Origin: Desulfobulbaceae bacterium
GTDB taxonomy: Bacteria > Desulfobacterota > Desulfobulbia > Desulfobulbales > Desulfocapsaceae
DNA: 64,000 nt
NCBI GenBank assembly: GCA_024640625.1
Contig: JAHEER010000003.1
Coordinates: 50,258-114,257 of the forward strand
Direction: 5' to 3'
The first letter of the stretch is position 1; each line of letters starts with the position of its first letter. The notes under the pieces are model-generated. The model made no database searches, was not told where the DNA came from, and saw only the letters and a list, made by a program, of their open reading frames with translations. Shown in pieces: positions 43,030 through 52,600 of the stretch. Both the position numbers and the translations under genes were made by a program.

Positions 43030-44451
43030 ATGGAGCACCATCAGATGAACGAGGAGCACCCCCTAAGAAAATACCAGACACTCCTGCTGGTGGGGGCCGG
43101 GGTCTTTCTGTCTACCATGGATTCGAGCATGGTCAATGTCGCCCTGCCGTTTATCATGAAGAGCTTTGGCGCGCCGCTGCGCACCATTCAATGGGTGGTC
43201 CTGATCTATTTGCTGTCGATCACGGTTACCCTGCTTTTCTGGGGAATCGTCGCCGACCGTTTTGGCAGGTTTAACACCTATCTCTTCGGGATTTTACTAT
43301 TTCTTTCAGCGTCGGTTGGGTGTGCCCTGGCGCCGACCCTGCCGACCCTGATCGTTCTCAGGTTTATCGAGGGGCTCGGGGCGGCGATGCTGATGGCGGC
43401 CGGTCCCGCCATTATCCGCGATGTGTTTCCCCAGCATGAAATCGGCAGGGGACTGGGGCTGGTGGGCATTGCCACCTCGGCCGGCCTGATGAGTGGGCCG
43501 GTGGTCGGCGGTATCCTTATCAGTGTGTTTTCCTGGCGGGCGATGTTTTTGGCCTGTATCCCGGTCGGCGTCCTGATGATAGCAGGCAGTGTCTGGGTGA
43601 TACGAAACGGCCGCAGTGCTTCCGTCTCTATGTCCGAGCCGGCCTTTGACTGGAGAGGCGCCTTGCTCTGGGCAGTGCTGATCGCCTCGCTGGTTCTTTA
43701 CGCGCATTTTCTGCCGAGGCTGCCCAGCATTTGGAAAATGGCTGGCGGAGGCGGGCTGGCGCTGCTTGGCTTTCTTTTTTACTTATCTGAAACCACAAGA
43801 AAATCTAATATCCTGCCCCTGCATCTCTTTCCCAAAAGTTATTACCATATCGGCCTGATTACCGCCTCTCTGTCCTTTGCGGTGCTCTTCGGGGTGCTCA
43901 TTCTGATGCCTTTCTACCTGACTCATATCAAGGGGCTGGCGGCCAATCTGGTCGGTTTAGTGATGATGGCGGTACCGCTGACTCTGTTTGTGGTCTCACC
44001 GACCGCGGGAATGCTCTACGATCGCATCGGCAGCCGTTTCCTGACCACCCTTGGTCTCTCTATCTGCACCCTGGCGCTGCTGCTGCTCTCAGCCATTGAT
44101 CAGATCACCGGGCTGCTGCCGATTTTCATCGCCCTGGCAATGCTCGGCATGGGGCAGTCGATGTTTCTGGCGCCAAACACGGCTTCGCTGCTGTCGCGTA
44201 TCCCGGAGGTGGATGCGGGCGTCACCTCCGGTCTGCTGGCCACCTCGAGAAATCTCGGCATGCTGGCCGGCGCGGCCTTCGGGACGATGATCTTTGGGGC
44301 CTGGTTCGGGTATTTTTCCGCCGGTGAAGAGTTGAGCAGCTTCCGCCCAGACCTCAGCGGCCCATTTATCTCGTCGCTGCGCTGGACGCTGCTCTGCACC
44401 GCGGCGCTTTCGGCGCTCAATGTGCTCATCAGCTGGCAGCGCGAGAGGTGA
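43030..44451 (+). CDS. MFS drug/solute exporter, DHA2 (EmrB/QacA) type
   Basis: The protein has 473 residues with about 14 hydrophobic helices. Family motifs are present: the N-terminal FLSTMDSSMVNVALPFIMKS (DHA2 motif D1) and GIVADRFGRFNTYLFG (motif A, G-x-x-x-D-R-x-G-R). These proteins use the proton gradient to expel drugs or metabolites, or small acids. ATG 43030 is used; ATG 43045 has the nearer purine-rich site and may be the actual start. No EmrA-type membrane-fusion partner is adjacent. It converges with the histidine kinase gene 6 bases away. Confidence 0.85.
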   Translation: MEHHQMNEEHPLRKYQTLLLVGAGVFLSTMDSSMVNVALPFIMKSFGAPLRTIQWVVLIYLLSITVTLLFWGIVADRFGRFNTYLFGILLFLSASVGCALAPTLPTLIVLRFIEGLGAAMLMAAGPAIIRDVFPQHEIGRGLGLVGIATSAGLMSGPVVGGILISVFSWRAMFLACIPVGVLMIAGSVWVIRNGRSASVSMSEPAFDWRGALLWAVLIASLVLYAHFLPRLPSIWKMAGGGGLALLGFLFYLSETTRKSNILPLHLFPKSYYHIGLITASLSFAVLFGVLILMPFYLTHIKGLAANLVGLVMMAVPLTLFVVSPTAGMLYDRIGSRFLTTLGLSICTLALLLLSAIDQITGLLPIFIALAMLGMGQSMFLAPNTASLLSRIPEVDAGVTSGLLATSRNLGMLAGAAFGTMIFGAWFGYFSAGEELSSFRPDLSGPFISSLRWTLLCTAALSALNVLISWQRER

Positions 44452-44457
44452 TGGGAA

Positions 44458-46278
44458 CTAACTAAAAGCAGCCTGTCGGCCCCTGGGAAAAGTGACCCGG
44501 GCGGTCATGCCCTGGTCTTCGTTGGCGGTGAGGGAAAAGCTGGCATTGTGCTGTTTGAGGATCTGTTCCACCAGGGTCAGGCCCATACCGGTACCATAGG
44601 TTTTGGTGGTGTAAAAAGGATCCTTTGCCCGGGAAACATCGCCGTTGGCCATCCCGGCACCGGTGTCGCGAATCAGAATGGTCACCCGGTCTTTCTCGAT
44701 GTCTGCACCTATGCGAAGCTCTCCCCCGGCATCCATCGACTCGATGCTGTTTCTGATCAGGTGCAGAAAGGCCTGGTGGACCTTGTCGCCGTCGATGTCG
44801 AGCAGCGGCTCCTCATCAGGCAGCTCGACCCGATAGTCAATATCCTGTTTCTTCATGGTGGAATAGAACACCATGACCGCCCGCCGGACGATATCGAACA
44901 GGGACTGCTCCCTCGTTTGCAGATTGGTGTCGCTGACGAAATTGAACAGGTCGTTGAGGGTCGATTCCACCTTGGCCGATTCTTTGGTCAGCACCTTCAG
45001 AAATCTTCTGTTCTTCTGTTCCGAGACACGTTTGCCAAGAAGCCGGGCGGTGCCGCCGATCGAGGTGATCGGATTGCGCAGGGCATGTACCAGCTGGGCC
45101 GACATCTGTCCCAGGACGGCGAAACGCTCCGACTCGAGCAGCTGATCCCGGCTTTTCTCGAGTTCTTCGGTGATCAGTTCGAGCTCCTCGATCTTCTCCT
45201 GCATATCGTGGTACAGGCGTGAATGTTCGATGGCCAGGCTGGCCTGGGCGGCAAACATCTCGAGCGCCCTGACATCGCTCTCCTCAATCGGCTTGCCGGT
45301 GATGAAATTGTCGGCGATGATCACTCCCAGCGACCGGTCCGGGGAAAAGAGAGGAACGATGACGAAGCTGTCCTGGTTGAGGGTGGCAATCAAATCCGTC
45401 GGGATGGGAACATCAGCCCTGCCGCGCTGGACCAGGATAGAACGCCTGGTCTGACAGGAGTGGATCAGCGGGTGATCACTCTGAGAGGCGCTGATTTTGA
45501 GGGTCTGGACAATTTCATTAACCACCCCGTTGGTCTGCTTCAAATCCTCGGAACTTCTCTGGAAGAGGGCCTGAAGATCGAGGTTTTCGGTTTTGATCTC
45601 CTTCCAGATGTTGAGTGCATCCGCTCCGTCGTCGGGGCCGATAGCCAGCTCCCCCCTGAGGGTTGAGCCGTCCTCGCTGAACAGAGCCAGAAAAGCACGG
45701 TTGAAGGCCAGACCTCCCTCGGAGGTGATGCCGATCAGAATAGTCTTGAGCACAGCCTCAAGTTCCACCTCACTCAGGTAACCGCTGTTCATTATCAGCA
45801 TCAGGTGATGCAGGAAAAGGGTCCGGAGATTGGCGAGCTGCAGTTCGCGGCGCAGGGCCCGGCTGTCCGCCAGCAGTTTTCGCTTGTCTAACACTTCAAC
45901 TGCAGCCTGCTGGAGCATATCACCATGCAGGGGGCCCGGCAGATATCGGTCAATTTCCCAGCCCAGCCGGTCGGGGGGCGGCTCGGGTTCGGCGCTGAGA
46001 TTAACCACGATGATGCCCAGATCCCGGTATTCGTGGCGCAGCCTGTTAAGGATGGAGGTTTTGCTCTGTTCAATAAGCGCCAGGTCGAGCACCGCCAGGG
46101 CCGTCTGCCGGCTGTTGAGATGGAAAAATAATTCCTCAGCGGAAGTGGCGGCGGCGCAGACCATTTCAAGGTTGGTGGTGAAGAGGCCCTGGAGTTTTGC
46201 AGAAGATGGTACGGAGGTGCTGGCGACGACGATCTGCTCACCGTCGTCGAGGAGTTTATCTCCAGTATTTTCATGCAT
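44458..46278 (-). CDS. Hybrid-type sensor histidine kinase: receiver-like, GAF, HisKA, HATPase
   Basis: The protein has 606 residues from ATG 46278 (63 bases further open upstream; start uncertain). Residues about 12-130 look like a receiver domain missing the usual acidic pair; AVLDLALIEQ keeps one Asp. A GAF domain spans about 160-360 (ending AAQASLAIEHSRLYHDMQ), then a coiled coil, then HisKA with phospho-acceptor LVHALRNPITSIGG and a HATPase with DTGAGMA and TYGTGMGLTL. No membrane helix, so it is a soluble kinase. No response regulator gene is adjacent, so its partner is elsewhere. Confidence 0.85.
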   Translation of the reverse strand: MHENTGDKLLDDGEQIVVASTSVPSSAKLQGLFTTNLEMVCAAATSAEELFFHLNSRQTALAVLDLALIEQSKTSILNRLRHEYRDLGIIVVNLSAEPEPPPDRLGWEIDRYLPGPLHGDMLQQAAVEVLDKRKLLADSRALRRELQLANLRTLFLHHLMLIMNSGYLSEVELEAVLKTILIGITSEGGLAFNRAFLALFSEDGSTLRGELAIGPDDGADALNIWKEIKTENLDLQALFQRSSEDLKQTNGVVNEIVQTLKISASQSDHPLIHSCQTRRSILVQRGRADVPIPTDLIATLNQDSFVIVPLFSPDRSLGVIIADNFITGKPIEESDVRALEMFAAQASLAIEHSRLYHDMQEKIEELELITEELEKSRDQLLESERFAVLGQMSAQLVHALRNPITSIGGTARLLGKRVSEQKNRRFLKVLTKESAKVESTLNDLFNFVSDTNLQTREQSLFDIVRRAVMVFYSTMKKQDIDYRVELPDEEPLLDIDGDKVHQAFLHLIRNSIESMDAGGELRIGADIEKDRVTILIRDTGAGMANGDVSRAKDPFYTTKTYGTGMGLTLVEQILKQHNASFSLTANEDQGMTARVTFPRGRQAAFS

Positions 46279-46539
46279 ATAACTCACAACAGGGAAAGAC
46301 TCTATCATAAAACTGTCCGGCTGTTGCCGGTCTGGCCGCAAAAGTGGCTCAGAGCGGAAATGATCTTGAGCCCATGAAATTAACCTAGTGCCCTAATATC
46401 AGTGACTTTTCTATTAGTTTACTGGTTTGGTTGAAAAATAAAAATAAAAATCGTATAACCTGTAAGACTTGAACATACATACAGGTCACCCGATGCGTCA
46501 CCTTATATCGTCCCGGCCAGCAGGGATGAAGGATGTTTT

Positions 46540-48513
46540 GTGAATAATTTCTTTGCCACCGGCGGCCCCCTCTCACACCACATATCTCACTACGAGTCCC
46601 GACCAGACCAGTTGTTGATGGCCCGCAAGATTGCCTCCTTTCTGGCAGCCCCTGAGGGCGGCCTGGCAGGCACGCCGGAGTACAGCGATGTGCTGGTGGT
46701 CGAGGCCGAGACTGGCATCGGCAAAAGTCTCGCCTATTTGGTGCCGGCTATCGCTTCGGGAATGCGGGTGGTGGTTTCCACCGCCACCATAAATCTGCAG
46801 GATCAGTTGATAGAAAAAGAGATCCCTCTGCTGGAAAAGGTGCTCGGACGGGAGGTGGCCGCCGTCTGCGTAAAAGGGCGTCAGAATTATCTCTGCCTGC
46901 ACCGTTGGTATCAGCATCGCTATTCTCCCCAGATTTCTCTGGTGGGGGACGAGGAGTGCGATAAAATTGAGGGCTGGCTGGCAGAGACCGAATTCGGTGA
47001 TCGTGCTGAACTGGACTGGCTGGCCGACAGAGCGCCACTGTGGCCGAAAATATCGGCTCACAGCCATCAATGTCTCGGCAGTGACTGTCCGGAATGGTCC
47101 AACTGCCTGGTAAATAAACTGAGAAAAAGAGCGGCCTCGGCCCGGATTCTGGTGGTCAACCATCATCTCTATTTTTCCGACCTGGCTTTGCGCCAGAGAG
47201 GGTTTGGGGAGATACTCCCGCGCCACGAGGCGGTGATTTTCGACGAAGCCCATCACCTGGAGGGCGTGGCCACCACTTTTTTTGGTACCAGTTTCAGTCA
47301 ATATCAGGTGTATGATCTGATCAGCGATATCAGCCAGCAGGCCGAAGTCGATCTCGAGGTCGAGGAAGGCGACCGCATCATCGGTACGGCTTCGGGCATG
47401 AGGCAGCGGGTGGACAGTTTTGTGGCCCATTTTCCCCCGCAACGCGGCCGTTTCAGCCTGCTGGAGTTTGTCCGGGCCAACGATAACTGGGCGGCGGAGA
47501 TTCAGCTGGTGGTCGACGGCCTCAAGCGGCTGGCAGACGATCTGGAAGCGATCAGCCGCCGTCATGAGAACTGGCAGGTGTTGACGGACCGGGCCGGGGA
47601 AATCCATCAAAACCTGTGTTTTGTCGGTCTGCTGGATCCTGACATGCGCTCGAGCTCCCATGTCTACTGGTATGAAAAACGGGAGCGGGCGGTGAGCCTG
47701 TCGGCCACCCCGGTCAACGTCTCCGAGGATTTACAGGCGAGCCTCTACTCGACGGTACCCAAGATCATCCTGACCTCGGCGACTCTGTCAACGGCGGGCA
47801 GCTTCGACTATATTCGGCGACGGCTCGGGCTTGGAGACGACATTGAGGCCCTGCAGTTGAAATCACCTTTCGACTATGCGTCGAGAACGTGTTTCTATGT
47901 TCCCGGAAGCGGGTTTCCCGAACCCTCCACGCCGGGTTATGACGATGCCCTGTGCGAGCAGGTGGAAGGTCTGGTGAAGATCACCCGGGGGCGGGCTCTG
48001 GTGCTGTTCACCAGCTTCCGGGGCATGGATCTGGTGGCTGAGTACCTGACTGCAAAACTCAACTACCCGGTGCTGGTGCAGGGTACCGCATCCCGGACCA
48101 GGCTGCTGGAGCGCTTTCGGGCCCAGACCGATTCGGTACTGCTGGCGGTAGCCAGCTTCTGGGAAGGGGTAGACATCGTGGGCGAGTCGCTCAGCGGGGT
48201 GATTATCGATAAACTGCCCTTTGAGGTGCCCACCGATCCCGTCGTCCAGGCCCGGATGCAGGCGATCAGGGAGGATGGCGGCAATCCCTTTTTCGATTTT
48301 CAGATTCCGCGGGCGGTCCTGAGTCTGCGCCAGGGCGTCGGTCGGTTGATGCGCTCGGCCAGCGACGGGGGACTGATTTCGGTGCTTGATGCCCGATTGT
48401 TTTCCAAGCGCTACGGCAGCGTCTTTTTGAAAAGTCTGCCGCCTTCTCCGGTGGTCAGGGAGATGGTTGAGATTAAGAACTTTTTTGGTATGTTGGAAGA
48501 AAATCAGAATTGA
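46540..48513 (+). CDS. dinG: DinG-family ATP-dependent DNA helicase
   Basis: The protein has 657 residues and starts with GTG behind AAGGATG. Walker A EAETGIGKS (55-63), four cysteines for the 4Fe-4S cluster (VCVKGRQNYLC, then HQCLGSDCPEWSNC), DEAH box IFDEAHHL (near 233) and the C-terminal helicase motifs SFWEGVDIVGESL and RQGVGRLMRS define an XPD/DinG-type 5'-3' helicase that unwinds D-loops, R-loops and G-quadruplex DNA. The next gene follows 18 bases later, so the two probably share a transcript. No nuclease domain is fused at the N terminus. Confidence 0.9.
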   Translation: MNNFFATGGPLSHHISHYESRPDQLLMARKIASFLAAPEGGLAGTPEYSDVLVVEAETGIGKSLAYLVPAIASGMRVVVSTATINLQDQLIEKEIPLLEKVLGREVAAVCVKGRQNYLCLHRWYQHRYSPQISLVGDEECDKIEGWLAETEFGDRAELDWLADRAPLWPKISAHSHQCLGSDCPEWSNCLVNKLRKRAASARILVVNHHLYFSDLALRQRGFGEILPRHEAVIFDEAHHLEGVATTFFGTSFSQYQVYDLISDISQQAEVDLEVEEGDRIIGTASGMRQRVDSFVAHFPPQRGRFSLLEFVRANDNWAAEIQLVVDGLKRLADDLEAISRRHENWQVLTDRAGEIHQNLCFVGLLDPDMRSSSHVYWYEKRERAVSLSATPVNVSEDLQASLYSTVPKIILTSATLSTAGSFDYIRRRLGLGDDIEALQLKSPFDYASRTCFYVPGSGFPEPSTPGYDDALCEQVEGLVKITRGRALVLFTSFRGMDLVAEYLTAKLNYPVLVQGTASRTRLLERFRAQTDSVLLAVASFWEGVDIVGESLSGVIIDKLPFEVPTDPVVQARMQAIREDGGNPFFDFQIPRAVLSLRQGVGRLMRSASDGGLISVLDARLFSKRYGSVFLKSLPPSPVVREMVEIKNFFGMLEENQN

Positions 48514-48531
48514 GGTGGTGCAAGTCGAAGG

Positions 48532-49518
48532 ATGGAACTGAAGAAGCTGATCGCTGAACAGGCAGCCAAGATAGACGAGGTGATGCGGCAGGACATAGAT
48601 GAGTTGGCCGTGGAACTCGATCCCCTGCTGATAGAAATCCTCCAGTACGGACTGTTCAGCGGCGGTAAACGGATTCGACCCTTTCTGACCACCTCGGCCT
48701 GCCGTCTTTGCGGCTGCTCCGACGAGGGCATCTACCATCTGGCCACCGCGTTTGAATACTTGCATGCGGCGACCCTGATCCATGATGATGTGATCGATAA
48801 GGCCTCCGAGCGGCGCGGCGCAGCCTCGGTTGTCGAACACTTCGGTCTGGCCGAGGCCATTCTCGCTGGAGATTTTCTGCACGCCCATGCAATGCGGTTG
48901 GTCAGCCGGTATGGCGGCCCCCAGGCCTTGACTGTGTTCTGTCGGGCAACCACTGCCATGGTGGACGGCGAATACCGTCAATTGCGCAACACTGGAAACT
49001 TTACGCAGTCAGAGAGCGATTATTTTACCGTGATCAAGGGCAAAACGGCGCTTCTGATCGGGGCGGCCTGCGAAATCGGCGGCCTGTACGGGGGGGGAGA
49101 TGAAGAACTCTGCTCCGGGCTGCAGGCCTTCGGTATCAACCTCGGCTGTGCCTTCCAGATCATCGACGATCTGCTCGATTACCAGGGTGATGCAGACAAA
49201 ACCGGCAAAGCCACCGGCAATGACCTGGCCGAGGGCAAGATGACCCTGCCGGTGATCTATGCTCTGGAGCGGGCCGCCGACCAGGATCGTCAGGCCCTGC
49301 TGTCGATCTTCGCTGACCCGCAGGAAAGAGGTCGCAGCCTGGTTCGGATTGCGGAGCTGGTCGAGCACTATCAGGGGTTTTCGGCGGCCAGGGAGAAAGC
49401 GGAAGAATTGATCGATCAGGCGGTGGCTGCCCTGCCGCTGCTCGACGACCCGGGTGCCCGGCAGGAGCGTGCAGTCCTCAAAGAGCTGTGCACCTATGTC
49501 TTGAACCGCGACAAGTGA
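48532..49518 (+). CDS. ispB: Polyprenyl diphosphate synthase (IspB type)
   Basis: The protein has 328 residues. First Asp-rich motif LIHDDVIDKASERRG (near 82) and second IIDDLLDYQGD (near 211) bind Mg-diphosphate; GGKRIRP at the N terminus is the substrate phosphate site. The enzyme condenses isopentenyl diphosphate onto farnesyl/geranyl diphosphate to form the long side chain of a quinone (menaquinone or ubiquinone). Chain length is set by residues before the first Asp-motif (TAFEYLHAATL has small/bulky residues suggesting a long product). It lies between dinG and a small membrane protein gene. Confidence 0.9.
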   Translation: MELKKLIAEQAAKIDEVMRQDIDELAVELDPLLIEILQYGLFSGGKRIRPFLTTSACRLCGCSDEGIYHLATAFEYLHAATLIHDDVIDKASERRGAASVVEHFGLAEAILAGDFLHAHAMRLVSRYGGPQALTVFCRATTAMVDGEYRQLRNTGNFTQSESDYFTVIKGKTALLIGAACEIGGLYGGGDEELCSGLQAFGINLGCAFQIIDDLLDYQGDADKTGKATGNDLAEGKMTLPVIYALERAADQDRQALLSIFADPQERGRSLVRIAELVEHYQGFSAAREKAEELIDQAVAALPLLDDPGARQERAVLKELCTYVLNRDK

Positions 49519-49537
49519 TCGAAAAGATAATCACCCG

Positions 49538-49837
49538 ATGACCAGCACGCGGACCAGGAAGCCGGCCCCCAAAAAACGGCGGACGCCCAGAAAGAAAAAA
49601 AGCAGCAGCCGCTTCTCCATCGGTTTGAGTATCTCCAGGATCATCTTGTTTCTTGTCCTGATCCTTTTTTTCTTAATCTCGATCGGCACCGCCGGCTATG
49701 TGATTTTTTTCCGGGTCGTGGTGGCCGCCGAGCTCGCCCGCGGCCAGGACGTCCCCAGCATCGTTGATGATAAAGGCAGGAAGAGCGAAGTGGACGCTGG
49801 TCCACTGGTACAGAGGCACACAGGAGTGAGTTCATGA
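49538..49837 (+). CDS. Small single-helix membrane protein with basic N terminus
   Basis: The protein has 99 residues. A very basic N-terminal 25 residues (KPAPKKRRTPRKKKSSSR) precede one strong membrane helix (about 30-60, IILFLVLILFFLISIGTAGY), then an acidic/polar tail of about 35. No family is recognised. The start of the next gene (Gfo/Idh/MocA oxidoreductase) overlaps its stop by 4 bases, so the two are coupled. Topology with positive residues inside would put the tail in the periplasm. Confidence 0.6.
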   Translation: MTSTRTRKPAPKKRRTPRKKKSSSRFSIGLSISRIILFLVLILFFLISIGTAGYVIFFRVVVAAELARGQDVPSIVDDKGRKSEVDAGPLVQRHTGVSS

Positions 49838-50787
49838 AAATCGGCTTAATCGGCGCAGGCCGGCACGGATCCAGGTATGCGAATCATATAGTCAAAGATT
49901 TCGAAGATGTCGAACTCAGTGCCTTATCGCGCCGTTCCGCGCAGGGAAGGGAGCAGGCCGCAGGCTGGCAGGCTGCCTACTACCAGGATTTTAAAGAGCT
50001 GATCGAAGCAGAGCAGGTGGAAGCGGTGATCGCCGCCGTACCGCCGGTGGTCAACCTGGAAATCGCCAGACTCTGTGCCCGAAAGAACAAGCCGCTGCTA
50101 ATTGAGAAACCCTTGGCGACCAATTCCGACGACGGTGAAAAGATCGTTGCCCTGATGCGGGAGGCAGCGGTACCGCTGACCGTCGGACAGACGTTGCGCT
50201 ACAATCCGGTGATCAGGAAACTGCGTGCAGAATTGCCCAACCAGGGGCGGCTGTTCACCGTCTATGCCAATCAGCGTCTTGAGCCCTCAGATCTGCAGTG
50301 GCTGGAGAACCCGGTTGAAGCAGGCGGGGGCATCACTTTCCACATCGCCGTCCACGTCTTCGATGCCCTTCACTATATCACCGGTCTGAAGGTAGTCCGG
50401 GTATCGGCCATGTGTAGAACCTGCAGAACAAAAAACCTGGAGGACATGGCGCTGATTCACGTGGAAATGGAGAACGGGGTGGCCGGCATTGTCGACGTCA
50501 GCAAACTCAGCTCCTCGCGCAGCGGCCGCTACGAGTTCATCTGCGATAACGCCCAGCTGCACGGTGACCAGATACACGGTTATGTCGACTCCATTGCCGC
50601 AGCCCGGGAGATCAGAATCGGTTCCTACCGGCCGGCGCCCACCCTTCCTCTGCTGCTGGCTGACTGGTTTGCCTTTCTGCGGGGTGAAGGGGACAATCCG
50701 GTGACCGGCGAGGATGGGCTCTATGCCATCAGGGTAAGCGAGGCCAGCCGGGAGTCGTCGGAGGACAGCCGCTGGGTGAATGTGTGA
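49834..50787 (+). CDS. Gfo/Idh/MocA-family NAD(P)-dependent oxidoreductase
   Basis: The protein has 317 residues. Rossmann nucleotide loop IGLIGAGRHGSRYA at the start, and LIEKPLATNSDDGEKI with the catalytic Glu-Lys-Pro, are diagnostic. The C-terminal half is the substrate beta-sheet domain (GGGITFHIAVHVFDALHYIT). Members oxidise or reduce sugars, inositols and nucleotide-sugars. ATGA overlap with the small membrane protein shows translational coupling. It ends the dinG series; its substrate cannot be told from the sequence. Confidence 0.85.
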   Translation: MKIGLIGAGRHGSRYANHIVKDFEDVELSALSRRSAQGREQAAGWQAAYYQDFKELIEAEQVEAVIAAVPPVVNLEIARLCARKNKPLLIEKPLATNSDDGEKIVALMREAAVPLTVGQTLRYNPVIRKLRAELPNQGRLFTVYANQRLEPSDLQWLENPVEAGGGITFHIAVHVFDALHYITGLKVVRVSAMCRTCRTKNLEDMALIHVEMENGVAGIVDVSKLSSSRSGRYEFICDNAQLHGDQIHGYVDSIAAAREIRIGSYRPAPTLPLLLADWFAFLRGEGDNPVTGEDGLYAIRVSEASRESSEDSRWVNV

Positions 50788-50821
50788 CAGGTCCAATCCG
50801 CTCAACCATGCGGTGTTACTC

Positions 50822-50873
50822 GCTGCTCCGCCGGCTCCTCGCTCGCGCCTAGCCTGGCTGGGCGCCTTGAACT
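50822..50873. repeat. Dispersed 52-bp intergenic repeat, copy 2
   Basis: Same orientation as 42854-42905, with differences at two positions (A for T and C for T). It lies in the 145-base gap between the oxidoreductase gene and the convergent diacylglycerol kinase gene. A position between stop codons fits a REP/BIME-like role in transcript ends, which is only an inference. Confidence 0.75.
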
Positions 50874-50932
50874 GTCACTTTAGTGGCAGTAAAGAAATTG
50901 GGAAGAAGGGGGGCATAATATAGAGTGTCCCC

Positions 50933-51307
50933 TTAAAAAAATGCTTGGTACAGGGCATAGACCCAGACCGCGGCCGCCGCGATCAGGCTGAGCAGCACCG
51001 CTGCGCTGCCCATGTCCTTGGCTCTGCCGGCAAGTTCGTCATATTCCGGCGAAACCTTGTCGACCACCGCCTCCACGGCCGAGTTCAGCAGTTCGACGAT
51101 GAGTACCAGGCTGTTGACCGTAAAAAGCAGCAGTTTGACGAACCCGCTCAGCGGGATCAACACAATCACCACCAGCAGAACGATAAACACCACGGCTTCC
51201 TGCCTGAACGCCTCTTCGTTGCGATAGCAGGCCGCAAGCCCCTGCAGCGAGTAGCCCAGGGCGCTGACCAGCCGGGCCAGTCCCTTTTTTGATTTAGGCT
51301 TCTCCAT
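50933..51307 (-). CDS. dgkA: Diacylglycerol kinase
   Basis: The protein has 124 residues. It matches prokaryotic DgkA: an N-terminal amphipathic segment with ACYRNEEAFRQE (active-site Glu), three membrane helices, and the motif VELLNSAVEAVVDKVSPEY with catalytic Glu/Asn. The enzyme phosphorylates diacylglycerol released by envelope-glycan synthesis back to phosphatidic acid. It lies 3 bases after the AICAR transformylase gene and is the last of the three-gene operon. Confidence 0.9.
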   Translation of the reverse strand: MEKPKSKKGLARLVSALGYSLQGLAACYRNEEAFRQEAVVFIVLLVVIVLIPLSGFVKLLLFTVNSLVLIVELLNSAVEAVVDKVSPEYDELAGRAKDMGSAAVLLSLIAAAAVWVYALYQAFF

Positions 51308-51310
51308 TCC

Positions 51311-52600
51311 CTAATGTTTAAACGATCGCTGACCGGTAAACTTCATGGCCACCTTGGGCTCGGCTTCGTTACAGGCCTCGATGGTCTCGAAATCGCGCAT
51401 CGACCCGCCGGCCTGCAGGATCGCCCCGACCCCCTGTTTGATGCCCACGTCGGCGCCGTCCCTGAAGGGAAAGAAGGCGTCTGAAATCATCACCGAACCG
51501 GGCAGGCCGGCCCGTTCACTGCGCACCTGAGCGTCGATTTCCTCTTTCTCCGCCGGCGCTCTCTCACCCCTGGCGACGGCCATCTCGAGATCGGCGTAGG
51601 AGAGGTTGCACTGGTCGAAGCTGAGCAAATCGGCATACTTGATATAGGCCTTGTGCACCGCGATTTCAGCCACCCCGACCCGGTCCTGTTCCCCGGTGCC
51701 GATGCCCACGGTGCACCCGTCTTTCACATAGAGAACCGAATTGGAGGTGACGCCGTGCTCTACTGCCCAACCGAAAATCATATCGTCGAGCTCCTGTTTG
51801 GTTGGCTCCCGGTCGCAGCGGTATTCACGGCCCTTCCAGGCGGCTGTGGCGGGCTTCAGATCGGCCGCCGAGCGGATCGAGTTGACTGCCGACTGCTGGG
51901 CGATGAGGCCGCCGTCGATCAAACTCTTGAAATCGATGAACCGGTAGCGTTCGAAGTCGGCCAGTCTATCTATCCTGGCGATTTTGATCACCCGAAGATT
52001 GGCCCGACGACTGATGATCTCCAGGCTGCCCTCCTCGAATTCGGGGGCGCACACCACCTCGAGGTAGTTTTCCGCCAGGAGTGTGGCGGTCTCTATGTCG
52101 CAGGACCGGTTCAGCACCACGGCCCCGCCGAAGGCGGCGATCCGATCGGCCCGGTTGGCCCGGTCGAAGGCGTTGGCGAGGCTGCTGCCGTAGGCGGCGC
52201 CGCAGGGGTTGTTGTGCTTGAGAATGACGGCCGCCGGCCGGTCCATCAGGTATTTAAGGATATTGAGGCCGTTGTCGATGTCGGTCAGATTTATTTTTCC
52301 TGGATGCTTGCCCACCTGCAGCATGTCGGCGGCGGTAACGGCCGACACCAGACCGTTGCCGGGCTCGATGAAGGCGCAGTCGCCGAGGCTGAGGTTGCCG
52401 TTGACCAACTCGTAGAGCGCAGCCTCCTGGTCGGGGTTCTCGCCATAGCGAATGCCGCGTTCGTCGAAGGAACCGTCATCCTGGGCTATCTTCCAGGTGC
52501 GCTTGCGATAGACAAGCTGCTGATCACCGAAACTGATCGTCATTTCCATGGGAAAGTGGTCACCGAGGATAGTCGAATACATTTTTTTGATATCGCTCAT
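51311..52600 (-). CDS. purH: Stand-alone AICAR transformylase (PurH C-terminal domain only)
   Basis: The protein has 429 residues. It has the formyltransferase signature LKHNNPCGAAYGSS (Lys-His of the active site), VGIGTGEQDRV and SDAFFPFRDGAD. The usual N-terminal IMP cyclohydrolase (MGS-like) domain of about 200 residues is absent, and the protein starts directly with an MSDIKKMYSTILGDHF extension. It should transfer a formyl group from 10-formyl-THF to AICAR in purine synthesis; the cyclohydrolase step must come from another gene. Its ATG overlaps the GlmU-type stop by 4 bases. Confidence 0.85.
   Translation of the reverse strand: MSDIKKMYSTILGDHFPMEMTISFGDQQLVYRKRTWKIAQDDGSFDERGIRYGENPDQEAALYELVNGNLSLGDCAFIEPGNGLVSAVTAADMLQVGKHPGKINLTDIDNGLNILKYLMDRPAAVILKHNNPCGAAYGSSLANAFDRANRADRIAAFGGAVVLNRSCDIETATLLAENYLEVVCAPEFEEGSLEIISRRANLRVIKIARIDRLADFERYRFIDFKSLIDGGLIAQQSAVNSIRSAADLKPATAAWKGREYRCDREPTKQELDDMIFGWAVEHGVTSNSVLYVKDGCTVGIGTGEQDRVGVAEIAVHKAYIKYADLLSFDQCNLSYADLEMAVARGERAPAEKEEIDAQVRSERAGLPGSVMISDAFFPFRDGADVGIKQGVGAILQAGGSMRDFETIEACNEAEPKVAMKFTGQRSFKH

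Noticed and set aside
50905..50945. GGGG/CCCC pairing after the dgkA stop, resembling a terminator
   Set aside because: Loop too long and no run of T after the stem on the minus strand.
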